NCBI GenBank assembly: GCA_000431135.1
Contig: HF987833.1
Span: forward strand, 1 to 23,960
Direction: 5' to 3'
DNA: 23,960 nt
Origin: Clostridium sp. CAG:590
GTDB taxonomy: Bacteria; Bacillota; Clostridia; Lachnospirales; Lachnospiraceae
A model generated the notes under the pieces. The model was not told the DNA's origin. It worked only from the letters and a program-made list of their open reading frames with translations, and searched no databases. Positions within the stretch are counted from its first letter, which is position 1. Each line of letters starts with the position of its first letter. Shown here piece by piece: positions 7,105-15,256 of this stretch. The translations under genes and the position numbers were made by a program.

Positions 7105-8001
7105 ATGTTCGGCGTATATTTTGGTAAATATCTTGAAGGAAAAGGAATTCTGACACCGGAGCAGTATGAATCCATTCTTTCAGACAGTAAGAATAATAAG
7201 GTTAAGATGGGATTGCTTGCAGTAGAATCCGGTTATATGAGTGAGAAGCAGGCAGAGGAAGTGAATACACTGCAACAGATGCAGGATAAGAGATTTGGTG
7301 ATATTGCAGTTGAGAAAGGATACCTTACAGATAATCAGGTGTCAGAGTTGTTGAAGAAACAGGGCGATGAATATCTTTTATTTGTACAGGCATTGGTTGA
7401 GAACAATATTCTGACTTTGGATGGAATTCAGAAAGAGATGAATGCATATAAGAAGTCCGGCAGATTTACTGCATTGGATATCGAAGCAATCAAGAGCGGT
7501 GATATTGATAAGATCGCACAGGTATTCTTGAAGGATGACAGCATTTTACCAACGGTTACAGATTATATTGCATTGACTGCAAGGAATCTTGTTCGTTTTA
7601 TTGATCGTCATTTTCGTATGGAAAAGGCTGAGAAGTTGAATGAATATACAGCATCTTATGTTGCTGCACAGGAATTAGACGGAGATTATCGATTCTTTTC
7701 CGGTTTTTGCGGAGACGGTCAGGGACTCAAACTGATCGCAGAAGCATTTGCAAAGGAAGAATTTGAGACGGTAGATCTGGATGTACTAGATGCAGCATGT
7801 GAGTTTTTGAACTGTAATAATGGCTTGTATGCAACGAAATTAAGTAACGAGGATGTAGAGTTAGACATGCTTCCACCTATTATGAAAGATCAGCCTACAA
7901 CGATTCATTCAGAAGGTAATATGTACAGAGTTCCGTTTTATATTCAGGATAAGCAGGTTGATCTGATCATCTGTATTGAATCAAAATGGAGTTTGAATTA
8001 A
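7105..8001 (+). CDS. CheX-type phosphatase with N-terminal four-repeat, MshEN-like region
   Basis: The 298-residue protein ends in a CheX/CheC-family domain (about 145-298). This family removes phosphate from phospho-CheY. The family signature is present as D229-x3-E233-x2-N236, and in CheX/CheC proteins the Glu and Asn are the catalytic pair. The N-terminus is made of four units with an exact 29-residue period, starting at residues 5, 34, 63 and 92. Each reads roughly [KR]-F-G-x-x-A-V-E-x-G-Y-L-T-x-x-Q, and the best copies (34-57 and 63-86) end in Gln. This resembles the 24-residue cyclic-di-GMP-binding motif of MshEN domains. I start at the ATG at 7105, behind AAGGGGG at 7093-7099; an in-frame ATG at 7072 lacks a ribosome binding site. 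It is 28 bases ahead of a CheY-like gene, its likely substrate. Confidence 0.85.
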   Translation: MFGVYFGKYLEGKGILTPEQYESILSDSKNNKVKMGLLAVESGYMSEKQAEEVNTLQQMQDKRFGDIAVEKGYLTDNQVSELLKKQGDEYLLFVQALVENNILTLDGIQKEMNAYKKSGRFTALDIEAIKSGDIDKIAQVFLKDDSILPTVTDYIALTARNLVRFIDRHFRMEKAEKLNEYTASYVAAQELDGDYRFFSGFCGDGQGLKLIAEAFAKEEFETVDLDVLDAACEFLNCNNGLYATKLSNEDVELDMLPPIMKDQPTTIHSEGNMYRVPFYIQDKQVDLIICIESKWSLN

Positions 8002-8029
8002 GGAAATAAGGGTAAAGAGGTAACGGATT

Positions 8030-8389
8030 ATGGCAAATATTTTAATAGTTGATGACTCTAGAACATCAAGAAAGATCTTAAAGGGGATTTTAGAGGGAGA
8101 AGGTTATGAAGTAGTTGGTGAGGCAACGAATGGGCAGGAAGGCTATGACAGATATGTAGAACTGAAACCGGACGTTGTGACAATGGATATTACAATGCCT
8201 GTATTAGACGGAATTGAAGCACTTAAGAAGATTAAGAGTGAGTATCCGGATGCGAAGGTAGTTATGGTAACTGCGGCAGGGCAGAAGACAAAGATGGTGG
8301 AAGCAGTACAGAATGGTGCAAGTGAATTTGTATCAAAGCCATTTGAGCCGGAGCAGTTGAAGAAGATTATTGACAAAGTGATCGGATAA
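8030..8389 (+). CDS. CheY-like single-domain response regulator
   Basis: This is a stand-alone receiver domain of 119 residues with no output domain. The acidic pocket is D8-D9, the phosphoacceptor is D53 in VVTMDITMPVLDG, the conserved Thr is T81 (VMVTAAG) and the Lys is K103 (FVSKPF), with F100 at the aromatic switch position. All residues needed for phosphorylation are there, so it is expected to act by binding a partner, as CheY does at the flagellar motor. It follows the CheX-type gene by 28 bases and both share one promoter and terminator, so CheX is the likely phosphatase. No histidine kinase and no motility gene is in the window. AGAGG at about 8015-8019 precedes the ATG. Confidence 0.93.
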   Translation: MANILIVDDSRTSRKILKGILEGEGYEVVGEATNGQEGYDRYVELKPDVVTMDITMPVLDGIEALKKIKSEYPDAKVVMVTAAGQKTKMVEAVQNGASEFVSKPFEPEQLKKIIDKVIG

Positions 8390-8404
8390 TATTGTTATTA
8401 TAAG

Positions 8405-8443
8405 AGAAGAGATTATCATTTGTGGTAATCTTTTCTTTTTTTT
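8405..8443 (+). terminator. Rho-independent terminator after the CheX-CheY unit
   Basis: The arms 8405-8417 and 8424-8436 give a 13-bp stem with two G-U pairs and a 6-base loop, followed by an unbroken T run to 8443. It sits 15 bases after the stop. Confidence 0.9.
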
Positions 8444-8464
8444 GGAAAAAAGTCGTAAGAGAAA

Positions 8465-8493
8465 TTGACTTCACTTTCAAGTTATTATATAGT
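8465..8493 (+). promoter_or_regulatory. Sigma-A promoter of purL
   Basis: TTGACT (8465-8470), a 17-base spacer and TATAGT (8488-8493). The transcript would start near 8500, leaving a leader of about 40 bases that is too short for a purine riboswitch. I see no clear PurR box. Confidence 0.7.
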
Positions 8494-8540
8494 AGTAAGC
8501 GAAGTTACAATACGATGTTGAGATACTTTAGGAGGATATT

Positions 8541-11500
8541 ATGAGTAAGGTAAAGAGAGTATACGTTGAGAAGAAGCCTGAATATGCTGTAAAGGCAAAG
8601 GAATTGTTTGATGAGCTGACAGAATATTTGGACTTGAAGATTGAAAAAGTCAGAGTGCTGATTCGATATGATGTAGAGAATGTATCAGATGATACCTATA
8701 AGAAGGCATTGAAGACTGTATTTTCTGAACCTCCGGTAGATTATGTATATGAGACAACATTTCCTTATGATCAGGGAGATAAAGTCTTTTCTGTAGAAGC
8801 ATTGCCGGGACAGTTTGACCAGCGTGCAGATTCTGCAGAGCAGTGTGTGAAATTGTTAAATGAGAAGGAAGAGCCGGTTATTCGTACAGCTACCACTTAT
8901 GTGATCACAGGAGATATCAGTGAGGCACAGTTTGATCAGGTAAAGGCATATTGTATCAACCCGGTAGATTCCCGTGAGACGGATGATAAGAATATTCCGG
9001 AGACTTTGATCCAGAAATTTGATGAGCCGGCAGATGTAGAGATTTTTGACGGATTCAAAGATATGGATGAGACATCATTGAAAGAATTATATGATTCTTT
9101 GGGATTGGCAATGACTTTCAAGGATTTCCTGCATATTCAGAATTACTTCAAAAATGATGAGAAACGGAATCCATCTATGACAGAGATCCGGGTATTGGAT
9201 ACTTATTGGTCTGACCACTGCCGTCATACCACATTTGCAACAGAGCTTACCAATGTTACATTTGAAGATGGATATTATAAGAAACCGATCGAAGATACTT
9301 ACAAAGAGTATTTGGAAGATAGAGAAGAGTTATACAAAGGACGCGATGACAAGTTCGTATGCCTGATGGACATTGCATTGATGGCAATGAAGAAACTGCG
9401 TTCTGAGGGTAAATTACAGGAGATGGAAGTTTCTGATGAAATCAATGCATGTTCGATTGAAGTGCCTGTTACGATCGATGGTGAGGAAGTACGTTATCTG
9501 ATCCAGTTTAAGAACGAGACACATAACCATCCGACCGAGATCGAACCATTTGGTGGTGCAGCAACCTGTCTTGGTGGTTGTATCCGTGATCCGTTGTCAG
9601 GACGTTCTTATGTATATCAGGCAATGCGTGTAACTGGTGCAGCAGATCCGACCAAACCATTATCTGAGACGTTAGAGGGTAAATTACCACAGAGAAAGAT
9701 CGTAACAACCGCGGCACATGGCTATAGTTCCTATGGTAACCAGATCGGACTTGCTACCGGATTGGTCAATGAAGTGTACCATCCAAATTATGTTGCAAAA
9801 CGTATGGAGATCGGTGCCGTAGTAGCAGCAGCACCAAAGGAGAATGTGAAACGTCTGACTTCTGATCCGGGCAATGTGATCATTTTGATCGGTGGTAGAA
9901 CCGGGCGCGACGGAATCGGTGGTGCAACCGGAAGTTCAAAGAAACATACGACAAAGTCTATTGATACCTGTGGTTCAGAAGTACAGAAAGGTAATCCGCC
10001 AACAGAGCGTAAGATCCAGCGTTTGTTCCGCAGACAGGAAGTAGCAAGTATTATTCGTAAATGCAACGATTTTGGTGCAGGTGGTGTCAGCGTGGCAATC
10101 GGTGAATTAGCAGACGGTTTGATGATCGACTTAGATAAAGTGCCTAAGAAATACGCAGGTCTGAATGGTACAGAAATTGCAATCTCCGAGTCACAGGAGA
10201 GAATGGCAGTTGTGGTAGATAAGAGTGATGTGGATAAGATGTTAGGCTACTGCGAGCAGGAGAATCTGGAAGCAGTTGTGGTAGCAGAAGTAACAGAGAA
10301 TCCTCGTCTTGTTATGACATGGAGAGGCAAAGAGATTGTGAATCTTTCCAGAAAATTCATTGATACAAATGGTGCACATCAGGAAAGTGATGTAACGGTT
10401 GCAATGCCGGATGAGAAGAACAATTACTTTGATCAGAAAGTTGATTTTTCTGATGTGAAGAAGACATGGTTAGATACATTGAAAGATCTTAATGTATGTT
10501 CACAGAAAGGTCTTGTAGAAATGTTTGACAGTTCCATCGGCGCAGGAACGGTTGTTATGCCATATGGTGGTAAATATCAGTTGACACCGACACAGACAAT
10601 GATCGCAAAGCTTCCATTAGATCATGGTAAATGCGATACCGTAACGATGATGTCTTATGGTTTAGATCCATATATGTTAAGCTGGTCTCCATATCATGGA
10701 GCTGTTTATGCAGTTGTACATTCTGTTGCAAAGATTGCAGCCGCCGGTGGTGACTGGAAGAAGATCTATTTCACATTCCAGGAGTATTTCAAACGCCTTG
10801 GTACGGATTCCAAACGTTGGGGTGAGCCAATGGCAGCGTTGCTTGGTGCATATTCCGCACAGATGGGATTTGGTCTTGCATCCATTGGTGGTAAGGATTC
10901 CATGTCCGGTTCCTTCAATGATGTGGATGTTCCGCCAACATTATGTTCATTTGCAATTGACGTGGCTAAGACAGAGGATGTTGTAACACCGGAATTCAAG
11001 GAAGCCGGAAGTGCAATCATCAAGATCAATATTAAGAGAGATGAATATGGTCTTCCGGATTATGAAGATATGAAGAAGACATATTCTGCATTATATAATG
11101 ACATTCAGGCAGGCAAGATCTTATCTGCTTATGCCGTATCCTATGGTGGTGTTGTAGAGGCAGTATCGAAGATGGGATTTGGTAATCATATCGGAGCAAC
11201 GATTGAGGAATCTATGCCGGAAGAGAAGATGACTGCCAAGGATTATGGTGCAATTATCTGTGAGGTGAAGAAGTCGGATATTACAGATCTGACTGTACCT
11301 GTGATTGTGATCGGACGCACTACAAAGGAGCCGGTATTCCGTTACAAGGATGCAGAGATTACAATGGATGAGGCACTTGCAGCCTGGACAGATACATTAG
11401 AGAAAGTATTCCCAACTTCTTCTGACGTAAAACAGGAGAAAGTACGGGATGATGTATATAAGACAGATGAGATTTATGTATGCAAGAACAAAGTGGCAAA

Positions 11501-12296
11501 ACCAAAGGTATTTATTCCGGTATTCCCTGGTACGAATTGCGAATATGACTCAACAAAGGCATTTGAGCGTGCCGGTGCTGAGGTAGAGACGATCGTATTT
11601 AAGAATATGACAGAACAGAACATTCTTGATTCGGTAGAAGCCTTTGAGAAGTCGATTGCACAGTCACAGATCGTGATGTTCCCTGGTGGATTCTCAGCAG
11701 GTGATGAACCGGAAGGAAGTGCGAAGTTCTTTGCAACTGCATTCCGTAATGCAAAGCTGAAAGATGAGATCATGAAATTATTAGACGAGAGAGACGGATT
11801 GGTTCTTGGTATCTGTAATGGTTTCCAGGCATTGATCAAACTTGGTCTTGTGCCATATGGTAAGATCACATCCCAGAAGGAAGATTCACCGACACTGACC
11901 ATGAACAGTATTGGTCGTCATCAGTCTAAGATGGTATATACAAAGGTTGTAACAAACAAGAGTCCATGGCTCAAGAAAGCAACATTGGGCGGTGTCTATA
12001 CCGTACCAATCTCACATGGTGAGGGACGATTTGTTGCAAGCAAAGAATGGATCGATCAGTTATTTGCAAATGGTCAGGTAGCTACACAGTATGTGGATAT
12101 TGACGGTAATCCGACCATGGATGAGAACTACAATATCAACGGTTCTTATGCAGCAATTGAAGGTATTACAAGTCCAGACGGACGTGTGCTTGGTAAGATG
12201 GCACATTCAGAGAGAAGAGATGACTCCGTTGCAATCAACATTTATGGTGATCAGAATCAGTTGATCTTCGAATCTGGTGTAGAATACTTTAAATAA
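8541..12296 (+). CDS. purL: Phosphoribosylformylglycinamidine synthase, single-chain form
   Basis: This enzyme converts FGAR, glutamine and ATP to FGAM, the fourth step of de novo purine synthesis, in the cytosol. The 1251 residues hold the whole reaction in one chain. A PurS-like N-terminal region comes first, then the linker signature WSDHCRH (223-229) and two AIRS-type halves (the first with HNHPTEIEPFGGAATCLGG). A class I glutaminase domain follows from about residue 985, with nucleophile C1092 (GICNGFQ) and H1159 and E1161 (SHGEGRF) completing the triad. This is the long form typical of Clostridia and streptococci, rather than the split PurS/PurQ/PurL of Bacillus. GGAGG at 8531-8535 sets the ATG. 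It stands alone, with its own promoter and no other purine gene nearby. Confidence 0.97.
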   Translation: MSKVKRVYVEKKPEYAVKAKELFDELTEYLDLKIEKVRVLIRYDVENVSDDTYKKALKTVFSEPPVDYVYETTFPYDQGDKVFSVEALPGQFDQRADSAEQCVKLLNEKEEPVIRTATTYVITGDISEAQFDQVKAYCINPVDSRETDDKNIPETLIQKFDEPADVEIFDGFKDMDETSLKELYDSLGLAMTFKDFLHIQNYFKNDEKRNPSMTEIRVLDTYWSDHCRHTTFATELTNVTFEDGYYKKPIEDTYKEYLEDREELYKGRDDKFVCLMDIALMAMKKLRSEGKLQEMEVSDEINACSIEVPVTIDGEEVRYLIQFKNETHNHPTEIEPFGGAATCLGGCIRDPLSGRSYVYQAMRVTGAADPTKPLSETLEGKLPQRKIVTTAAHGYSSYGNQIGLATGLVNEVYHPNYVAKRMEIGAVVAAAPKENVKRLTSDPGNVIILIGGRTGRDGIGGATGSSKKHTTKSIDTCGSEVQKGNPPTERKIQRLFRRQEVASIIRKCNDFGAGGVSVAIGELADGLMIDLDKVPKKYAGLNGTEIAISESQERMAVVVDKSDVDKMLGYCEQENLEAVVVAEVTENPRLVMTWRGKEIVNLSRKFIDTNGAHQESDVTVAMPDEKNNYFDQKVDFSDVKKTWLDTLKDLNVCSQKGLVEMFDSSIGAGTVVMPYGGKYQLTPTQTMIAKLPLDHGKCDTVTMMSYGLDPYMLSWSPYHGAVYAVVHSVAKIAAAGGDWKKIYFTFQEYFKRLGTDSKRWGEPMAALLGAYSAQMGFGLASIGGKDSMSGSFNDVDVPPTLCSFAIDVAKTEDVVTPEFKEAGSAIIKINIKRDEYGLPDYEDMKKTYSALYNDIQAGKILSAYAVSYGGVVEAVSKMGFGNHIGATIEESMPEEKMTAKDYGAIICEVKKSDITDLTVPVIVIGRTTKEPVFRYKDAEITMDEALAAWTDTLEKVFPTSSDVKQEKVRDDVYKTDEIYVCKNKVAKPKVFIPVFPGTNCEYDSTKAFERAGAEVETIVFKNMTEQNILDSVEAFEKSIAQSQIVMFPGGFSAGDEPEGSAKFFATAFRNAKLKDEIMKLLDERDGLVLGICNGFQALIKLGLVPYGKITSQKEDSPTLTMNSIGRHQSKMVYTKVVTNKSPWLKKATLGGVYTVPISHGEGRFVASKEWIDQLFANGQVATQYVDIDGNPTMDENYNINGSYAAIEGITSPDGRVLGKMAHSERRDDSVAINIYGDQNQLIFESGVEYFK

Positions 12297-12366
12297 GAGG
12301 ATAATATATGTGGAGAACGAATATGTTTTCCGGTTTACATAATTATCAATCATAAAAGGTATTTTA

Positions 12367-12419
12367 ATAGCAGAAAAACTGTACACACATGCAAAGAAGC
12401 ATAACAGTTTTTCTGCTAT
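12367..12419 (+). terminator. Long perfect hairpin after purL, probable bidirectional terminator
   Basis: The arms 12367-12382 and 12404-12419 are exact 16-base complements, and a second 4-bp stem (12389-12392 with 12399-12402) sits in the loop. There is no T run after the full stem. The right arm itself contains ACAGTTTTTCT, and the left the matching A tract, as in bidirectional terminators. It could also be a read-through attenuator ahead of nnr, for which I found no convincing promoter. Confidence 0.55.
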
Positions 12420-12455
12420 ATTGCGTATTGGTTGCATGAAAGGGGATGAGGCGGC

Positions 12456-13946
12456 GTGCAATATATTGTAACCAAAAAAGAAATGCAGGCAATTGATGCA
12501 TATACAATGGATAAGATTGGTATTCCATCTGCTGTTTTAATGGAACGGGCTGCACTTAGTGTGGTAGAAGAGATTGAGAGGCTTAATGTATCTCATGGCA
12601 GAGTATTGATCGTTGTGGAAGGCGGTAATAACGGTGGAGATGGTCTGGCAGTAGGAAGAATCCTGTTAGAACGGGGATATAAGGTGGATATTTATTATAT
12701 TGGAGGCTTTGAAAAAGTATCACAGGGATTCCAACAGCAATGGAGCATATTACATCATATGGGCGTTCGTTTCCGAAAGACAATTCCGAATAAGGAGTAT
12801 GCCGTGATCGTGGATGGAATATTTGGAGTAGGACTTTCAAGAGAAGTACAGGGCGTTCAGAAAAAAGCAATTGAGGCAATGAATCATATGGATGCCATTA
12901 AGGTTGCGATTGATATACCATCCGGTATTGATGCGACGACGGGAGAAGTGTTAGGAACAGCATTTTATGCGGATTATACAGTTACATTTGGACTGAAGAA
13001 ACTTGGAATGTTCTTCTTAGATGGAATTGATGCGTGTGGTACGGTGATCTGTAAGCCAATCGGATTTCCGGCACAGGCGCTTGCACATGTTAAGCCAATG
13101 ATCTACGCCTATGACAACAGTGATCTGGATAAGCTGCCGAAGAGAGTCAACAACTCGAACAAAGGAACATATGGCAGAGTAGCGGTGATTGCAGGCAGCA
13201 AGAATATGTCTGGGGCTGCATTTCTTTGCTCGAAAGCAGCGTATTCAACCGGTGCAGGACTTGTGAAGATCTATACGCATGAGAGCAACCGGACAATCTT
13301 GCAGTCACAGTTACCGGAAGCGGTTATGATGACATATGACGATTATGAAGGGGCGCTTGCATGTATCGAGGATGCTTTACAATGGGCTACCGTAATTGTG
13401 GTTGGTCCGGGACTTGGCGTGGATACCGTATCGGAACGGATGCTGTATGAGCTTTTGATGAATGCGGAGGTTCCGATGGTTGTAGATGCAGATGCACTTA
13501 ACATATTATCGAACAACATAGAGTTATTAAGAACCTCTTCGGTGCAGATCATTATGACACCGCATATGAAGGAAATGAGCCGGCTGATTCAAAGACCGGT
13601 AGAAGAGATTGCAAAGAACCGGTTTGCCATTGCGAGGGAGTTTGCGAAGAAAATGCAGGTAACACTAGTGCTAAAGGATGCCAAAAGCATTGCAACGAAT
13701 GGTGGTCAGCAGACTTATATGAATCTGGCAGGGAATAACGGCATGTCGACAGGAGGTTCCGGCGATGTATTAGCAGGTATCATTGCAGGTATGTTAGCCG
13801 GCGGGCTGACGCTTGCAGACGCAGCCAGAATGGGTACCTATGTTCATTGCTGTGCAGGCGATCTTGCTGCAGAGCGCAAGGGCAATTATGCAATGTTAGC
13901 TTCAGATATTATATCCTATATAGGGGAGGTCATGAGACATGAGTAA
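12456..13946 (+). CDS. nnr: Bifunctional NAD(P)H-hydrate repair enzyme (epimerase plus ADP-dependent dehydratase)
   Basis: This enzyme repairs damaged NADHX and NADPHX. The N-terminal YjeF_N half (about 1-210) epimerises the R and S forms and shows G57-N-N-G-G-D-G63. The C-terminal ribokinase-like half (about 230-490) dehydrates the S form using ADP. It shows GSKNMSGAAFL, VGPGLG, DADALN, TPHMKEMSRL and the GGSGDVLAG motif with D437 as the likely catalytic Asp (GSGD in place of the common GTGD). At 496 residues it has full family length. The start is GTG at 12456, chosen because MQYIVTKKEM matches the usual N-terminus, GAGG/AGGGG lies 4-10 bases upstream, and the nearby upstream ATGs are out of frame. 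The last 8 bases overlap alr, so the two are translationally coupled. Confidence 0.95.
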   Translation: MQYIVTKKEMQAIDAYTMDKIGIPSAVLMERAALSVVEEIERLNVSHGRVLIVVEGGNNGGDGLAVGRILLERGYKVDIYYIGGFEKVSQGFQQQWSILHHMGVRFRKTIPNKEYAVIVDGIFGVGLSREVQGVQKKAIEAMNHMDAIKVAIDIPSGIDATTGEVLGTAFYADYTVTFGLKKLGMFFLDGIDACGTVICKPIGFPAQALAHVKPMIYAYDNSDLDKLPKRVNNSNKGTYGRVAVIAGSKNMSGAAFLCSKAAYSTGAGLVKIYTHESNRTILQSQLPEAVMMTYDDYEGALACIEDALQWATVIVVGPGLGVDTVSERMLYELLMNAEVPMVVDADALNILSNNIELLRTSSVQIIMTPHMKEMSRLIQRPVEEIAKNRFAIAREFAKKMQVTLVLKDAKSIATNGGQQTYMNLAGNNGMSTGGSGDVLAGIIAGMLAGGLTLADAARMGTYVHCCAGDLAAERKGNYAMLASDIISYIGEVMRHE

Positions 13947-15108
13947 ATACTATAGAATACAGGCAGATATTGATCTGTCTGCGATACGGAAGAACATTGA
14001 GACGATGAGAAGCCGTATTCCGGCAGGAAAGAAGCTGTTAGCTGTGATCAAGGCAAATGCTTATGGTCATGGATCCATTGAGGTAGCCAATGCGTTAGAT
14101 GATCTGGCCGATTATTATGGGGTTGCCTGTATAGATGAGGCAGTAGAATTGCGTCTTGCGGGAATCACCAAACCGATCCTGATCTTAGGAGTGACGGATG
14201 AGAGTTTGTTTTCGGATATTGTCAAGTATGATATTACGCAGACTATCTTTACACTAGAACAGGCAAAAGCACTTTCTGAAGAGGCCGGAAGGCAGGGCAA
14301 GGAAGGAAAACTGCATATCAAGATTGATACCGGAATGAACCGGATCGGTTTTGCCTGCGTGAAGGAAAGTGTACCTGAGATTGTGGCGATCCGTAAGCTT
14401 CCGAATCTGAATGTAGAAGGAATCTTTACGCATTATTACAAGGCAGATGCCAAGGATAAGTCTTTGGCATATGCACAGCTAGAGAAGTACACTCAGATGG
14501 TGAAATGGTTAGAGGAAGCAGGTGTTACCTTTGCAATCCGGCATATTTCCAATAGTGCAGGCATTATGGAGATGCCAAATGATACTTATGATATGGTGCG
14601 TTCCGGCATTTCAACCTATGGTCTGTACCCGTCAGACGAGATGGATACGGAATTGAATGTGCTGTATCCTGCCATGGAACTGAAGTCCCATGTTACTTAT
14701 GTGAAGAAAGTTCCAGCAGGTCAGACGATCGGATATGGCGGAACCTATACAACACCGGAAGAACGAACTATTGCAACGGTTGGTGTCGGTTATGCAGACG
14801 GATACCCAAGGGCATTATCAAACCAGGGCAGAATGTTAGTCCGGGGACAGTATGCACCGATCGTGGGTCGTGTCTGTATGGATCAGACAATGATTGATGT
14901 TACAGATATCCCGGAGGTTCAGACAGGTGATGAGGTTGTATTAGCGGGAAAGCAGGGAGACAACCGGATATCGGTGGAAGAATTAGCGGATATGTCAGCC
15001 AGTTTTAATTATGAGTTTGTCTGCGATGTGAACCGCCGTGTGCCACGAATCTATTATAGAGATGGCAAGGTGGTAGAAGTCAAGAATTATCTGTTTCCTG
15101 AAGAATGA
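13939..15108 (+). CDS. alr: Alanine racemase
   Basis: This PLP enzyme interconverts L- and D-alanine and supplies D-alanine for peptidoglycan. The 389-residue protein has the alpha/beta barrel with the PLP lysine K38 in AVIKANAYGHG. The second catalytic base is Y266 in IGYGGTYTT, and the later GYADGYPR and VGRVCMDQTMID motifs are conserved. Fold type III order and length fit the family. GGGGAGG at 13923-13929 precedes the ATG, which lies inside the end of nnr (8-base overlap). As in Bacillus, where alr precedes the EndoA (MazF) locus, a MazF-type gene follows, here after a 144-base structured gap. No terminator is evident between them. Confidence 0.97.
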   Translation: MSKYYRIQADIDLSAIRKNIETMRSRIPAGKKLLAVIKANAYGHGSIEVANALDDLADYYGVACIDEAVELRLAGITKPILILGVTDESLFSDIVKYDITQTIFTLEQAKALSEEAGRQGKEGKLHIKIDTGMNRIGFACVKESVPEIVAIRKLPNLNVEGIFTHYYKADAKDKSLAYAQLEKYTQMVKWLEEAGVTFAIRHISNSAGIMEMPNDTYDMVRSGISTYGLYPSDEMDTELNVLYPAMELKSHVTYVKKVPAGQTIGYGGTYTTPEERTIATVGVGYADGYPRALSNQGRMLVRGQYAPIVGRVCMDQTMIDVTDIPEVQTGDEVVLAGKQGDNRISVEELADMSASFNYEFVCDVNRRVPRIYYRDGKVVEVKNYLFPEE

Positions 15109-15141
15109 GGAAATCTGTCACGAATGGAATAGAGTTTGAAT

Positions 15142-15256
15142 ACAATGGTAATACTTAGAGTACCTGATGCGAGGAACAACCGCACATGGGTACGATACAT
15201 AGAGTGCGTGTACGAAATGACATCAGGAATCTATAATTGGAGAGTGATACCATTGT
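15142..15256 (+). promoter_or_regulatory. Nested inverted repeats in the leader of the MazF-type gene
   Basis: ACAATGGTA (15142-15150) is the exact complement of TACCATTGT (15248-15256). Just inside it, 15152-15156 can pair with 15242-15246 (two G-U pairs). Further in, CCTGATG (15163-15169) complements CATCAGG (15221-15227) and CGCAC (15181-15185) complements GTGCG (15204-15208). As RNA this would form a long interrupted hairpin that buries part of the GGAGAG ribosome binding site and the TTG start. TACAT (15196-15200) lies in the apical loop. The repeats are seen directly; a regulatory role is inference. Confidence 0.5.

Noticed and set aside
8494..8540. Purine or PRPP riboswitch ahead of purL
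   Set aside because: The predicted leader is only about 40 bases with no aptamer-like stems.
11474..11902. A 142-residue open frame on the minus strand inside purL, and similar long antisense frames in the second exporter gene
   Set aside because: These lie opposite conserved motifs of real genes, lack ribosome binding sites and show no domain features. They follow from the codon bias of the sense strand.
15136..15252. A 39-codon in-frame extension of the MazF-type gene as a fused mini-antitoxin
   Set aside because: It begins with TTG or a late ATG without a good ribosome binding site, resembles neither MazE nor MazF, and overlaps the nested inverted repeats, which explain the sequence better.
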